Part shown: piece after piece, positions 1 to 9,953 of the stretch | How the letters are laid out: the number at the start of each line of letters is the position of its first letter | How positions within the stretch are numbered: position 1 is the first letter of the stretch | Assembly: GCA_965223305.1 (NCBI GenBank) | Contig: CBDCWT010000086.1 | Location: forward strand, 62,001-126,000 | Length of the DNA stretch: 64,000 bases | Source: CBDCWT01 sp965223305 | Lineage (GTDB): Bacteria > Planctomycetota > Planctomycetia > Pirellulales > Pirellulaceae | Reading direction: 5' to 3' | Notes under the pieces: generated by a model | The model's input: only the letters and a program-made list of their open reading frames with translations | What the model was told of the DNA's origin: nothing | The model's database searches: none | Position numbers and translations under genes: made by a program

Positions 1-1
1 T

Positions 2-2470
2 GCGGGGGACGCGGAGAGCCGTTTGTATACTATCCGCGTTTCAGCCGTTCCCGCGTTGGTTGTCGACCGGCTCGAGTACGAGTATCCGTCGTATACCGGG
101 CGTGCGCCCCGATCGGTCTCTCATGGCGGCGACATCGTCGCTCTCGAAGGGACGCGGGTGACGGTCCACGCCAGGGCGAACCAGGAAGTCCAGACAGCCT
201 ATCTCGAGCTGCGACGGACGGAGGACGCTGGTGTGGGATTGGCCGACGTCGAGCGCCTACCGCTAATCGTAAGCGGCGATCGTGCTGAGAGGCAGTTCGT
301 ACTGAAACTTCAGCCGGATCGAACGAACCCAGAGTTCACGTCCTACGAGCTACGTTTGATGACGCCAGAGGGACAATTGAGCGAGCAGGCGGCTCGGCAT
401 CGTATCGAGGTGATTCCCGACTTAGCCCCTCAGGTCGATTTGCTCGAGCCTGTCGAGTTGCGGACGGAGGTGCCGGTAAACGGGAGCCGAGCGATCGAGG
501 TCCGTGGGCTCGACCCTGACTATGGACTGCGGAAGATCGCGCTGCAAGCGACGTCGAACGACACGGCAATTCTCGACCGGGCGCTATTCGAAGACCAGGC
601 CGGCTGGTTGGGTCAGAAAGTCGTGCGGACGTGGTTCGTGCCGGAAGAGTTGGGACTGTCTGTTGGTGACAGCGTCACTTATTGGGCTGTCGCCGAGGAT
701 AACCGGTCAAGTACGGAGGGGCAGCTCGCTGCGAATGTCGCCCGCACTCGCAAGTACCAGCTGAAAATCACGGCGCCCCGGCCGCCGCGACCGGGGGAGG
801 AACCTGCGAGTCAACCGTCGTCGGGCGCCGGCGAGTCGGCGGAGAGTGACGCGCAAGAAGGTGACGGCGGTCAGCCCGGGACAACAGGTGGTGCCGGCGA
901 GGATTCGCAGGCGGAACAGGAAAGTGGGGGAGGCGGAAGCCAGGCCGCGGGAGACGGAGCGGGCGATGCCCCACCGAATGGTCCGGAGAGCAGTGAACCA
1001 TCGGGTGGTGGGCCGCAAACGGATCGAACTGACCCCGAATCAGCAGGCAACGAGTTGTCGGGTGACGATTCGCAGGGCTCGCAGGGCAGTCAAGACGGCC
1101 CACCCGGCGACGCGACCTCCTCTGCCACACCCGAGGCGGGGCAACCTGAGGGAGATCAGCGGGAACCGCAGACCGAGGGCAGCGAGCCGTTGCACGACGG
1201 CGAGGTGTTCGAGCGGGCTTTGGAACATCTGCAGCGACAGCAGGCGGATCGAAAGACACCGGCCGATGCGAGGGAAAGGGGCGAGACCAGCCCGCCCTCC
1301 CAAAGCCAAGAAGGGGCCGGTGCCTCGGAACGACCGTCGAGCAGCGATTCAGCGGCGGACGAGCGCCAGAGCGGCGAGCAGTCAGCGGACGAAACAGAGC
1401 GAGGAGCGGCTGCTCACGACAATCAACCCGCGGGTCATCAGAACCGTGGCGAACCACCGGCGTCCGACTCTTCGCAGGCGCCTACAGCTGGCCAACGCGG
1501 GGGGGAGTCGGGAGCTGGTCAGGCAGGTGACGAGCAGCCCAGCGGCGCGACCACCGACGCCGAAAATCGCGATCGGGGGAAACAAACTTCGAATGAACGA
1601 GACTCGCTCCCGCGGCAGGATCCCGAGTCTGCTTCTTCCAGCGATCGCCAGTCTGATTCACAGGGTGGTACGGGAGGTGATCTCAGCGGGGGCGGGCAGG
1701 GCGGCGCGGGCCAGTCGGCCGATGAACCTGGCCGCAACAGCCCAGGCAGCAACAGCGCTTCGGACGAGGGGGCCGGTGCCGCAGAGCAGGCCGGCCCGGG
1801 CGAGGCTTCCGATTCCCCCGGGGCTCGGCAGGAGGCACCGACCGCAACGGGGCAACCTGGCGAACAGGCCGGGCCTGGGTCGCAGCGCCGTAGCTCGGGC
1901 AGCGACCGCGGCAGCGGGGAGCCGGGTGCTACGGGTGGCGAGTCCGGAAACACCCCGACCGATCCCTCGGCGTCTCCGGACCAGGCACCATCGAGGAATA
2001 CGGGTCCCCAGGGAGACGGGTCAGGACGGACAAGCGGGGGCGGAGCGGGGCAGGGACGGCAGCCAGGAGGACAGGAGGAAGGCGGTACGGCCCGTGCTGC
2101 CGATGCAGCCAACCTGGAGTATGCCGAGAAAGCGACCGATCTCGTGTTGGAGTACCTCGAGAGTCAACAAGACGATCCGGACAAGAAACTCCTGGAGAAG
2201 TTGGACTGGTCGCCAGCCGAGCTGCGGAAGTTTCTCGAGCGGTGGCGGCAGCTAAAGCAGAACGCCCGCGAAGACAAGGCGAAGCAAGGGCAGTTGGACG
2301 ACGTGCTGCGTGGCCTCGGGCTGCGCCCCGCGGCGCCGCGAACGAGGCAGAACAAGCTCGACGATCGGCCTTTGGGGGGGCTACGTGAGTCCGGGGCCAG
2401 CTCGACTCCGCCCACGGAGTACCGGGATCAGTTCGATGCCTTTCGCAAGGGACGCGCCAAGCTGCAGTAA
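2..2470 (+). CDS. 3' part of a large low-complexity protein (DUF4175-like), partial at window edge
   Basis: The reading frame is open to the left edge, so the true start lies outside the window; the first in-frame start-like codon is TTG at 23. The visible part has three zones. Residues 1 to about 255 look like extracytoplasmic beta-rich domains. About 260 to 700 is a very long disordered stretch made mainly of Gly, Ser, Gln, Glu, Asp and Pro. The last 110 residues are charged and helical and look conserved (EYAEKATDLVLEYLE). This layout resembles large planctomycete proteins annotated as DUF4175-like, but I recognise the family only loosely. The stop codon overlaps the nadB start (TAATG), so the two are probably co-transcribed. 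Function unknown. Confidence 0.75.
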   Translation, partial: AGDAESRLYTIRVSAVPALVVDRLEYEYPSYTGRAPRSVSHGGDIVALEGTRVTVHARANQEVQTAYLELRRTEDAGVGLADVERLPLIVSGDRAERQFVLKLQPDRTNPEFTSYELRLMTPEGQLSEQAARHRIEVIPDLAPQVDLLEPVELRTEVPVNGSRAIEVRGLDPDYGLRKIALQATSNDTAILDRALFEDQAGWLGQKVVRTWFVPEELGLSVGDSVTYWAVAEDNRSSTEGQLAANVARTRKYQLKITAPRPPRPGEEPASQPSSGAGESAESDAQEGDGGQPGTTGGAGEDSQAEQESGGGGSQAAGDGAGDAPPNGPESSEPSGGGPQTDRTDPESAGNELSGDDSQGSQGSQDGPPGDATSSATPEAGQPEGDQREPQTEGSEPLHDGEVFERALEHLQRQQADRKTPADARERGETSPPSQSQEGAGASERPSSSDSAADERQSGEQSADETERGAAAHDNQPAGHQNRGEPPASDSSQAPTAGQRGGESGAGQAGDEQPSGATTDAENRDRGKQTSNERDSLPRQDPESASSSDRQSDSQGGTGGDLSGGGQGGAGQSADEPGRNSPGSNSASDEGAGAAEQAGPGEASDSPGARQEAPTATGQPGEQAGPGSQRRSSGSDRGSGEPGATGGESGNTPTDPSASPDQAPSRNTGPQGDGSGRTSGGGAGQGRQPGGQEEGGTARAADAANLEYAEKATDLVLEYLESQQDDPDKKLLEKLDWSPAELRKFLERWRQLKQNAREDKAKQGQLDDVLRGLGLRPAAPRTRQNKLDDRPLGGLRESGASSTPPTEYRDQFDAFRKGRAKLQ

Positions 2471-4104
2471 TGACGGACGATACCCCTCGATTTCTCGTAT
2501 CTTTCCAGCCAAAACGGTTGCCGCACTTTTTCGCGGATGTGTTGATCGTGGGTGGTGGGCTGGCCGGCCTGCGGGCTGCCAACGAAGTGGACTCGGGCCT
2601 ATCGGTCTTGGTCGTCACCAAGGACGACCTCGAGCAATCTAACAGCAATTACGCGCAGGGCGGCATTGCCGGTGTCCTCTCGCCTGAGGATCGTTTCGAA
2701 GATCATGTAGCTGATACTCTGACGGCTGGTGGCGAGCTTTGCGACTTGGAGGTCGTAGAGATGGTGATCCGCAAGGCCCCCCGACGGATCCGGGAGCTGA
2801 TGGAGTGGGGGACACAGTTCGACCGGGAAGCGGGCGAGTTGGAACTGGGGCGAGAAGGGGGGCACAGCCGGCATCGAATTGTGCATGCTTTGGGAGACGC
2901 CACCGGCAAGGAGGTGATGCGGGCCGTCATCCAGCGGACTCGCCAGCAGTCGAACATCCAGATCTGGGAGAACACCTTCACCCTCGACTTGCTGACCGAC
3001 TCGGGGCGTTGTCGTGGGGCTTTGGTGGCCAGCCAGGGCGGCGAGAAGACGCTCGTCTGGTCCAAGCAGACGATTCTCTGCACAGGGGGTGCCGGTCAGC
3101 TTTATCGCGAGTCGACGAACCCCTTAGTGGCTACAGCTGATGGCGCGGCCGCTGCCTTTCGGGCGGGTGCCCAACTGCGGGACATGGAGTTTTTTCAGTT
3201 TCATCCCACCGTCCTTTACATTGCCGGCAGCAGCCGGAGTCTGATTACTGAGGCCATCCGCGGCGAAGGCGGCTATCTCGTCGATCGTAACAACCATCGT
3301 TTCATGCTTGACTACGACGAACGGGGGGAACTGGCGCCTCGCGACGTCGTCTCACAAGCCATCGTCGAACAGATGGAAAAAACGCGGCATCCCAACGTCT
3401 ACCTCGATCTCGCTCATTTGGAGTCGGCGTGGGTCAAGCGGCGATTTCCGGGCATTGCGGAGAATTGTTCGAAATTCGGTTTAGACATCGCGGCAGATCG
3501 TATTCCAGTTCGTCCGGGTGCTCATTATTTCATCGGCGGGCTCACAGTCGATTTGGAAGGTCAGACCACCTTGCCTGGGCTCTGGGCGGCGGGTGAGGTG
3601 ACATCAACTGGTTTACACGGAGCCAACCGCTTGGCTTCCAACAGTTTGTTGGAGAGTCTGGTGTATGGTGTGTTGGCCGGCCGCGGTGCTTCCCGGCAGG
3701 CCGCAGAGATGCCGGACGATCTGCGGGTCCTGCCTTTGGCCAATCCACCGGTGGACCAATCTGCGGTCGCGCTCGATGTCTCGGACATCCGCAACTCGCT
3801 GCAGAGTCTGATGTGGCACGCGGCCGGCGTACGGCGTTTGGAGAGCCAGCTGGCTGACGCAGCCCACACGATTGACAACTGGCGCAAATACGTGTTGGCT
3901 CGGGAGTTTGAGAGTTCGGTCGGTTGGGAATTGCAAAACATGTTGACCGTAGCACGGGTAATTGTCGCCGCTGCTGAACGCCGCAGGGAATCGCGGGGGG
4001 TGCATCTGCGGAGCGACCATCCCGAGGCTGATCCGCGTCTGATCGGGCAGCGGATTACTTTTCAACGCTCCGGGTCGGGGACGACGGAGATGTCGGCCGG
4101 CTGA
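2470..4104 (+). CDS. nadB: L-aspartate oxidase
   Basis: NadB oxidises L-aspartate to iminoaspartate, the first step of de novo NAD synthesis. It is a cytoplasmic flavoprotein of the succinate dehydrogenase/fumarate reductase family. The FAD-binding GGGLAGLRAAN motif is near residues 28-38, followed by SNYAQGGIAG, HALGDATGKEVM, HPTVLY and EAIRGEGG, all typical of this family. GAHYFIGGLTVD near residue 350 closes the substrate site. At 544 residues the length is normal. The ATG shares one base with the stop of the upstream gene. The partner quinolinate synthase gene nadA is not in the window. Confidence 0.93.
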   Translation: MTDDTPRFLVSFQPKRLPHFFADVLIVGGGLAGLRAANEVDSGLSVLVVTKDDLEQSNSNYAQGGIAGVLSPEDRFEDHVADTLTAGGELCDLEVVEMVIRKAPRRIRELMEWGTQFDREAGELELGREGGHSRHRIVHALGDATGKEVMRAVIQRTRQQSNIQIWENTFTLDLLTDSGRCRGALVASQGGEKTLVWSKQTILCTGGAGQLYRESTNPLVATADGAAAAFRAGAQLRDMEFFQFHPTVLYIAGSSRSLITEAIRGEGGYLVDRNNHRFMLDYDERGELAPRDVVSQAIVEQMEKTRHPNVYLDLAHLESAWVKRRFPGIAENCSKFGLDIAADRIPVRPGAHYFIGGLTVDLEGQTTLPGLWAAGEVTSTGLHGANRLASNSLLESLVYGVLAGRGASRQAAEMPDDLRVLPLANPPVDQSAVALDVSDIRNSLQSLMWHAAGVRRLESQLADAAHTIDNWRKYVLAREFESSVGWELQNMLTVARVIVAAAERRRESRGVHLRSDHPEADPRLIGQRITFQRSGSGTTEMSAG

Positions 4105-4368
4105 CTTGGTCGCTTCTCCGGCCGCCCGTGTTGAACTGACAGCGGTGTCTCCGTAAATTGGTGGGTTATCACTCCTGAACCCTTTGCCGCCGCGGACGAA
4201 CTTGACGAGTTTCTCTGCCGGGGCTGGCTGGCAGCCGGGCGACCAGCTGTTGCCACCTGACGGCGGCCGCTGGCAGCGCATCACTGGCTCGAACCAACGA
4301 CATTTGTTTAGCGTAGTGAAGGCGTAATTCAGTCGAAACCGAGGCGAGAATTAGTGTTTTGAACTGCC

Positions 4369-5127
4369 ATGAATGAAAAATCGCAGCAAGACCGGGGCAG
4401 CCGACCGGCGATGATCGAGGCCAACGGGCTGTCGAAGTTCTACGGGATAGCGATGGCTTGCCGGGACATTTCGTTTAGTGTTTCTGAGGGTGAGCTAGTA
4501 GCTTTCCTGGGCCCCAACGGTGCTGGTAAGAGCACGACGATGAAGTTGCTGACCGGCTATCTAGCACCTTCGGAGGGAACGGCCCGGATTGCCGGCCACG
4601 ACATGATGTCCGACCGGATTGCGGGTTCCGCCCGCCTGGGGTACCTGCCGGAGAATGGGCCGCTCTATCCGGACATGACCCCGTTTGGAGTGTTGAGTTT
4701 CTTTGCAGATGCCCGTGGCATGGAGGCACAGCGAAAAGAGGAACGGATCGATGCGGTCATCGACGTCTGCAAGCTACAGGGTGTGGTCCACAAGCCGATC
4801 GGAAAACTCTCAAAAGGTTATCGTCAGCGTGTGGGGATGGCCCAGTCCTTGTTGCACGAACCCGACGTGTTGATCATGGACGAACCGACGGCCGGTTTGG
4901 ATCCGAACCAGATTCGTGGAGTCCGTGACGTGCTGGGCGCCTTGAGTGAGACCAAGACGATCTTGCTGTCGACTCATATTCTTCAAGAGGTTGAGGCGAT
5001 GGCGAGTCGCGTGATCATGATCAACGAGGGACGCATGGTTCACGACGGCCCGGTTTCGGAGCTGGGAACCACCAGCGACCAGTTGGAGGAGGCGTTTCAC
5101 CGCTTGACCGCTGAGTCGGCGGCGTAG
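4369..5127 (+). CDS. ABC transporter ATP-binding protein (GldA-like)
   Basis: This is the ATPase subunit of an ABC-2 type exporter. Walker A is GPNGAGKST near residues 48-56, the signature LSKGYRQRVG is near 147, Walker B LIMDEPTAGLD near 168, and the switch histidine sits in LLSTHIL near 205. The 252-residue length is standard. It is followed 88 bp later by the permease-GldG fusion and then a DUF4340 gene. That trio corresponds to the gliding-type (Gld) ABC system found in many bacteria, including non-gliding ones. The substrate is unknown. Confidence 0.9.
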   Translation: MNEKSQQDRGSRPAMIEANGLSKFYGIAMACRDISFSVSEGELVAFLGPNGAGKSTTMKLLTGYLAPSEGTARIAGHDMMSDRIAGSARLGYLPENGPLYPDMTPFGVLSFFADARGMEAQRKEERIDAVIDVCKLQGVVHKPIGKLSKGYRQRVGMAQSLLHEPDVLIMDEPTAGLDPNQIRGVRDVLGALSETKTILLSTHILQEVEAMASRVIMINEGRMVHDGPVSELGTTSDQLEEAFHRLTAESAA

Positions 5128-5215
5128 GTTGGAACGCGCGAGACGCTTGCCGGCACGTTCGTCGGCTGGCAGTGACTAATAGATCCAGTAGTCCTAATAG
5201 GGTGAGGCGGAAGCG

Positions 5216-8127
5216 ATGGGCGCGGTGCTCTTGGAAGTGTTGAAGTTGCTGGCCTTGGATGCCGTTTTCGTGGGGATCTGTATCTTGCTGATTACCCCGC
5301 TTGCGTTGTACAAGCGAGCTGCCTTTGCAGTATTGAAGCGGAACTTCGTAGGCTACTTCAGCAATCCGACAGGCTACGTGTTCCTCTGTCTGTTCGTGTT
5401 GCTAACGTCGCTCGCGGCGTTCTGGCCGCACGAGTTCTTTACAGCGAACCTGGCGAACCTCGACCAGCTGAACAAGGTGCTGCCCTTCATTATGCTGGTC
5501 TTCGTGCCCGCGATCACGATGAGCATTTGGTCGGAGGAGCGACGGCTGGGGACGGACGAGTTGTTGCTGACCTTGCCGGCCGATGACTTCGACATTGTGA
5601 TCGGTAAATATCTGTCGGCCGCCGCCATTTTTACCGCATCGCTGCTTTTTTCGCAGTTGGCGAACTACGCCGTGCTCGTGGCCCTCACGTTGGGCGATCT
5701 TGATACGGGGCTCTTCTTTTCCACTTATCTGGGCTATTGGTTGGTCGGTCTCTGCATGCTGGCTGTGGGGATGGTGGCATCTTTCATCACCAGCAATATG
5801 ACGGTCGGTTTCATTCTCGGAGTCGTCTTCAACGCGCCGCTTGCTTTCGGTGCGAAAGCGGATGTGATTGTTCCTTCCGCGGGACTCGCGCGGCGGGTCT
5901 CGCAGTGGGGACTGGCTACTCAGTTCGACGACTTGGGACGAGGGGTCGTGAGCCTCTCGTCGGTTGCGTACTTCGTGTTGATTGCCGTCTTCGGCCTCTA
6001 TTTGTGCATGGTGTTGATCGGTGCCCGACATTGGTCTGGAGGGCGGGACGGCGATTCCATGATTTGGCACTATCTTGTAAGAGCGTTGGCGTTGCTGGTC
6101 GGCATCATCGCGGTCGTCGTATTTGTCTCGAACTACGATTTCCTGCGGTACGACACGACGTTGGGCAAGGTGAGTTCGTTGTCGCCAAAAACGCGGCGGA
6201 TCATCAGCGAGTTGGACCCGCAGCATCCGATCAATATCGACGCTTTCGTCAGCGCCGAGGTGCCTGAACAGTATGTGCAGACCAAGTTCAACTTGATTTC
6301 GTTGCTTAAGGAGTTCGACGCGCTATCAGGAGGCAAAGTCAATGTCCGCCTTCACGAGAACTTGGAGCCTTTCGGAGAAGATGCGGCTCTGGCGGAGCAG
6401 CGGTTTGGCATTGCACCGACGATGGTCCGCACCCGCAACCGGGGCGCCTTCAAGGACGAGCAGGTGGTGCTGGGGGCCGCGTTCAGCAGCGGTTTGGAAA
6501 AAGTCGTCGTGCCCTTCTTCGACTATGGAATTCCCGTCGAGTATGAGCTGATTCGCTCGATCGGTACGGTCGCTCAAGAAAAACGCAAGAAGGTGGGTAT
6601 CGTTCGCACGGACGCCCAGTTGCTGGGAGGATTCAGCTTCATGGGCGGTATGCCGCGGCAGATTCCCAAGTCAGAGATCGTGCTCGAGCTGGAAAAGCAG
6701 TATGACGTCGAGGAAGTGAACCCGTCCGATCCCATCACCGAAGGTCAGTACGACGTGCTGATCGTCGTTCAGCCTTCTTCGCTCGGCCCCGATGAACTGA
6801 ACAACGTGGTCGATATCATCCGCCGCGGGCAGAAGGCTGCGTTGTTCGAGGACCCGATGCCAGCGATGCAGGAGATGTCCCAAGTGCCCGGTACCGGGGC
6901 GCCCAAGCAAGCACCTGGTGGCGGGATGGGCGGAATGTTTGGCGGCGGAGGCGGACCGGTGCCCAAAGGTGACATCCGCGCGTTGTGGAACTTGATCGGG
7001 ATCGATCCTCCCTCCCAACCGAACTTCCAGGGCGGTGTCAATCCGGACGTGGTGTGGCAGGACTATTTGCCTTACCTGAAGCTGCAAGTGCAGGGCATTC
7101 CGGACCAGTGGGTTTTCATCAGCGACGATGCCCCCGGTTGCGGAACAGTCGGTGAACCCCGACAGTCCGATTACCGCCGGGCTCAGCGAAATCCTGTTTC
7201 CCTATCCAGGAGCCATCGAGGTCTCGCCCAGTAGCGACTTGGAGTTCACCCCGTTGGTCCAGACAAGCCATATCGCCGGCCGCATGCCGCTCGAGGACTT
7301 TCGCACTCACCAGATGGATGCGCCGCGGTTGAAGGCTGCGCAGGGGCGGCCGAGCGGCCAACAGATTCTGGCAGCGCGGATCCGCGGCGTCGCGGATGAG
7401 TCGACCACGAACGACGAAGAACAGGATGCGGATGCGGAGGACGGAGCAGAACAAGCCAGTTCATCCGGGCCGATCGACGTCGTCTATGTGTCCGACATCG
7501 ATTTGATGATTTCAGCTTTCATGCGGCTCCGTGCTCGACCTGATGACGATGCTGAGATCAACTGGCGCTTCGAGAACGTCAACTTCCTGTTGAACATCGT
7601 CGACGTGCTCTCCGGGGGATGACGAGTACCTCGAGATCCGCCGCCGCAAGCCCCATCACAGCACGCTGAAGGTTGTCGAACAGCGGGCGCAGCAGAAACG
7701 AGATGAGGAGTTCACCCAACGACTCGACTTCGAACAGAAGTTCAACGACGCAGTCGAGGAGGCGGAGGAGGACAACAAGAATGCCATCAAGAAGTTCGAG
7801 GACAAGTTGAGCGAGCTGCAGACGGATCGGGATTCTGGAAAGGTGAAGTTACAGGATGTTACGGCGGCTGCTCAGGCCTTTAATATCGAACAGAATCGGC
7901 TTGCCAAGCGGCTGGAAGTCACGCGAGAGCAGCTGCAGCGGGACCGTGACGAGGGGATCGAGAAAATCCGGCGTGACACGGATTTGGAGATTCTCAAAAT
8001 CCAGAACTCCATCAAGTTATGGGCGGTTGCGTTACCACCCATTCCACCCTTGTTGGTTGGTCTGGTGGTGTTTGTTCGCCGCAGGCTGCGGGAGCGTGAG
8101 GGAATCTCCAAATCCAGGTTGCGGTAA
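5216..8127 (+). pseudogene. ABC-2 permease fused to GldG-like domain, interrupted by two +1 frameshifts
   Basis: Read as one gene this encodes about 969 residues. The first 290 form an ABC-2 membrane domain (six or so helices, EERRLGTDELLLTLPADDFD motif). The next 550 form a GldG/ABC_transp_aux periplasmic domain, then a coiled coil and a C-terminal helix ending in RRRLRERE. The frame changes twice. Removing one C from the CCCCC run at 7131-7135 restores DDAP-VAEQSVNPDSPITAG. Removing one G from GGGGG at 7614-7618 restores VLSG-DDEYLEIRRRK. The rest reads normally, so recent mutation or a homopolymer error in the assembly is likely. As given, the first open frame stops at 7234. Confidence 0.85.
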
Positions 8128-8164
8128 CGGGCGGCGGATGAAGTGATCATCGAACGGAGTGTCT

Positions 8165-8225
8165 GCAAGCTGCCTTCTCTCCTTCGGGGAGAGGGATGGA
8201 TGAGGAGAGTTCAGCGGGAGAGGCA
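8165..8225. repeat. Palindromic repeat fragment of the CTCTCC-TTCGGGGAGAG type
   Basis: A short stem (TCTCTCC, TTC, GGGGAGAG) lies in the 215-bp gap between the GldG-like gene and the DUF4340 gene. It resembles the palindromes between 12.5 and 12.9 kb. It might act as a weak hairpin between the two co-directional genes. Confidence 0.4.
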
Positions 8226-8342
8226 CTTCGCAGGTACCTTGTTTGGTGCGAAGACAGGCGAAACGAAGTTCGGCTTGATGTGACTTGAGACCCTCGACGA
8301 AGGTGCGGGGGCGCGTTGGTTAACGGGAGAAGGAAGATAGTC

Positions 8343-9932
8343 ATGACCGAGGCAGTCAAGACGGGTGTGTTTGCTGTGGGAGCGGTGGTGTTGGGGTGCA
8401 TCGCGTATTTTACTCAGCCGAAGCCGACCGTGGTCAACCTGCCAAGTATGGTGGGCAAGATGCTCTTTCCTGAATTCGAGGATCCGAGCCAGGCGGCCAG
8501 CCTAGAGATCGTGCGTTACGACGAGGAATTGGGCGAGATCCATGATTTCAAAGTCGCCAAGAACGGGCGCACGGGTGCCTGGACCATTCCGTCGCATGCG
8601 GGCTATCCCGCGGACGCGGAAGACCAGATGCGGGACGCAGCGCTCAGTCTCGTCGGCGTCAAAGTGCTCGGCGTGGCCACACAGGATCCAGCGGAACACG
8701 AGATGTTTGGAGTGGTTGAGCCGGACAAGGACGCTACGAACGTAGGGGACCGAGGTGTCGGTGTCTTGGTCGGATTCAAAGACGAGGAAGGCAACGATCT
8801 GGCGGAGTTGGTCATCGGTAAATCAGTTCGAGATGCGGACAGCCAGCGGTTTGTGCGCGTTCCTGGGCAAGATCCTGTCTACGCGGTTGAGGTCGCCCCT
8901 GACCAACTCTCGACGAAGTTCGAGGATTGGATTGAGGAGGATCTGCTGAAGCTGAGCACGTTTGATGTCGAGCAGCTGACGATGAAAGACTATTCGCTTG
9001 CCCAAACAGGACTCGGTCAAGTGACGTTGGAGCTGCGTTCCGACGCCATCGTTAACTGGAATTCGACGGACAGCGAATGGGAGGTCGAGCGTATCTTGAC
9101 CTACCGCGGTCGTGAGAGCACCCCTGCCGAATTGACCGAAAATGAGGAGCTGAACACGTCGAAACTGAATGATGCGAAGAACGCCTTGGCCGATTTGAAG
9201 ATCGTCGATGTGCGCCGCAAACCGAAAGGGCTGGGCGGGAATCTCCGCGCCGATGAGTCTTTTACGAGCGATCCGCAGAACCGGTTGGACCTGCAGTCGA
9301 AAGGTTTTTACGCGGTCCCGGATGAAGGTGGCAGCTTCGAACTGTTGTCGGCTAATGGAGAAATTCACGTCTTGATGAAGGACGGCTACCGGTATCTGCT
9401 CCGCTTCGGGGGGGTCGAAGGAACGGACGACGAATCGGAAGAGGGTGGGCTCAATCGATACCTGTTTGTGAACGCGAGTGTGGACGAGTCGAAGTTCCCG
9501 GAACCCGAGCTGGAAGATTTGCCCGCAGATGACGCGGATTCAGCGGGAGCTGAGGCCGAGGCTGAGGACGATGCCGCCGCCGCATCAACCGAGGGTGAAG
9601 CGGCAGAAGAGAGCGAGTCCGATGATGGGGACGCCGAGGACGAACGAAAGCGTGAGCTGGCTGCCGAGCGGGAGCGGATCACGAAGGAGAACCAGCGGAA
9701 ACTCGACGAGTGGAAGGAAAAGAAAGAGAAGGCAGAGAAGAAGGTCAACGAACTGAACTCACGCTTCGCTGATTGGTACTACGTGATTGCTGAGGACGTC
9801 TACCGCAAGATCCATCTTGGGCTCAGTGACATCATCTCGGAGAAAGAGCTGGAGCCTGACGAGTCGTTTGATGTCGAGACTTTTCGGGGACTTGAGACAG
9901 ATGGATTGAAAGCGTCGGACGATTCACAGTAG
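8343..9932 (+). CDS. DUF4340 domain-containing protein of the Gld-type ABC locus
   Basis: The protein has an N-terminal membrane anchor (GVFAVGAVVLGCIAYF, residues about 8-23) followed by an extracytoplasmic region with DUF4340 features (LVIGKSV, RFVRVPG, VYAVEVAPDQL). Residues about 395-450 are an acidic Ala/Glu/Asp linker, followed by a charged coiled coil. DUF4340 genes commonly follow permease-GldG genes, as here, so the protein probably works with the transporter on the outer face of the membrane. I chose ATG 8343, which has a purine-rich GGGAGAAGGAAG upstream, over a start nine codons earlier. Its biochemical role is unknown. Confidence 0.85.
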   Translation: MTEAVKTGVFAVGAVVLGCIAYFTQPKPTVVNLPSMVGKMLFPEFEDPSQAASLEIVRYDEELGEIHDFKVAKNGRTGAWTIPSHAGYPADAEDQMRDAALSLVGVKVLGVATQDPAEHEMFGVVEPDKDATNVGDRGVGVLVGFKDEEGNDLAELVIGKSVRDADSQRFVRVPGQDPVYAVEVAPDQLSTKFEDWIEEDLLKLSTFDVEQLTMKDYSLAQTGLGQVTLELRSDAIVNWNSTDSEWEVERILTYRGRESTPAELTENEELNTSKLNDAKNALADLKIVDVRRKPKGLGGNLRADESFTSDPQNRLDLQSKGFYAVPDEGGSFELLSANGEIHVLMKDGYRYLLRFGGVEGTDDESEEGGLNRYLFVNASVDESKFPEPELEDLPADDADSAGAEAEAEDDAAAASTEGEAAEESESDDGDAEDERKRELAAERERITKENQRKLDEWKEKKEKAEKKVNELNSRFADWYYVIAEDVYRKIHLGLSDIISEKELEPDESFDVETFRGLETDGLKASDDSQ

Positions 9933-9953
9933 GCACGCCTGGCGATACCGTCT

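Noticed and set aside
846..2255. Long open frame of 469 codons inside the low-complexity gene
   Set aside because: It is a product of high G+C and repetitive codons in the real frame; its Arg-rich translation has no domain and no ribosome binding site.
7131..7622. Programmed +1 frameshifting in the GldG fusion
   Set aside because: The two sites share no slippery context beyond G/C runs, and identical lesions occur in nuoF and nuoG, which favours sequence error.
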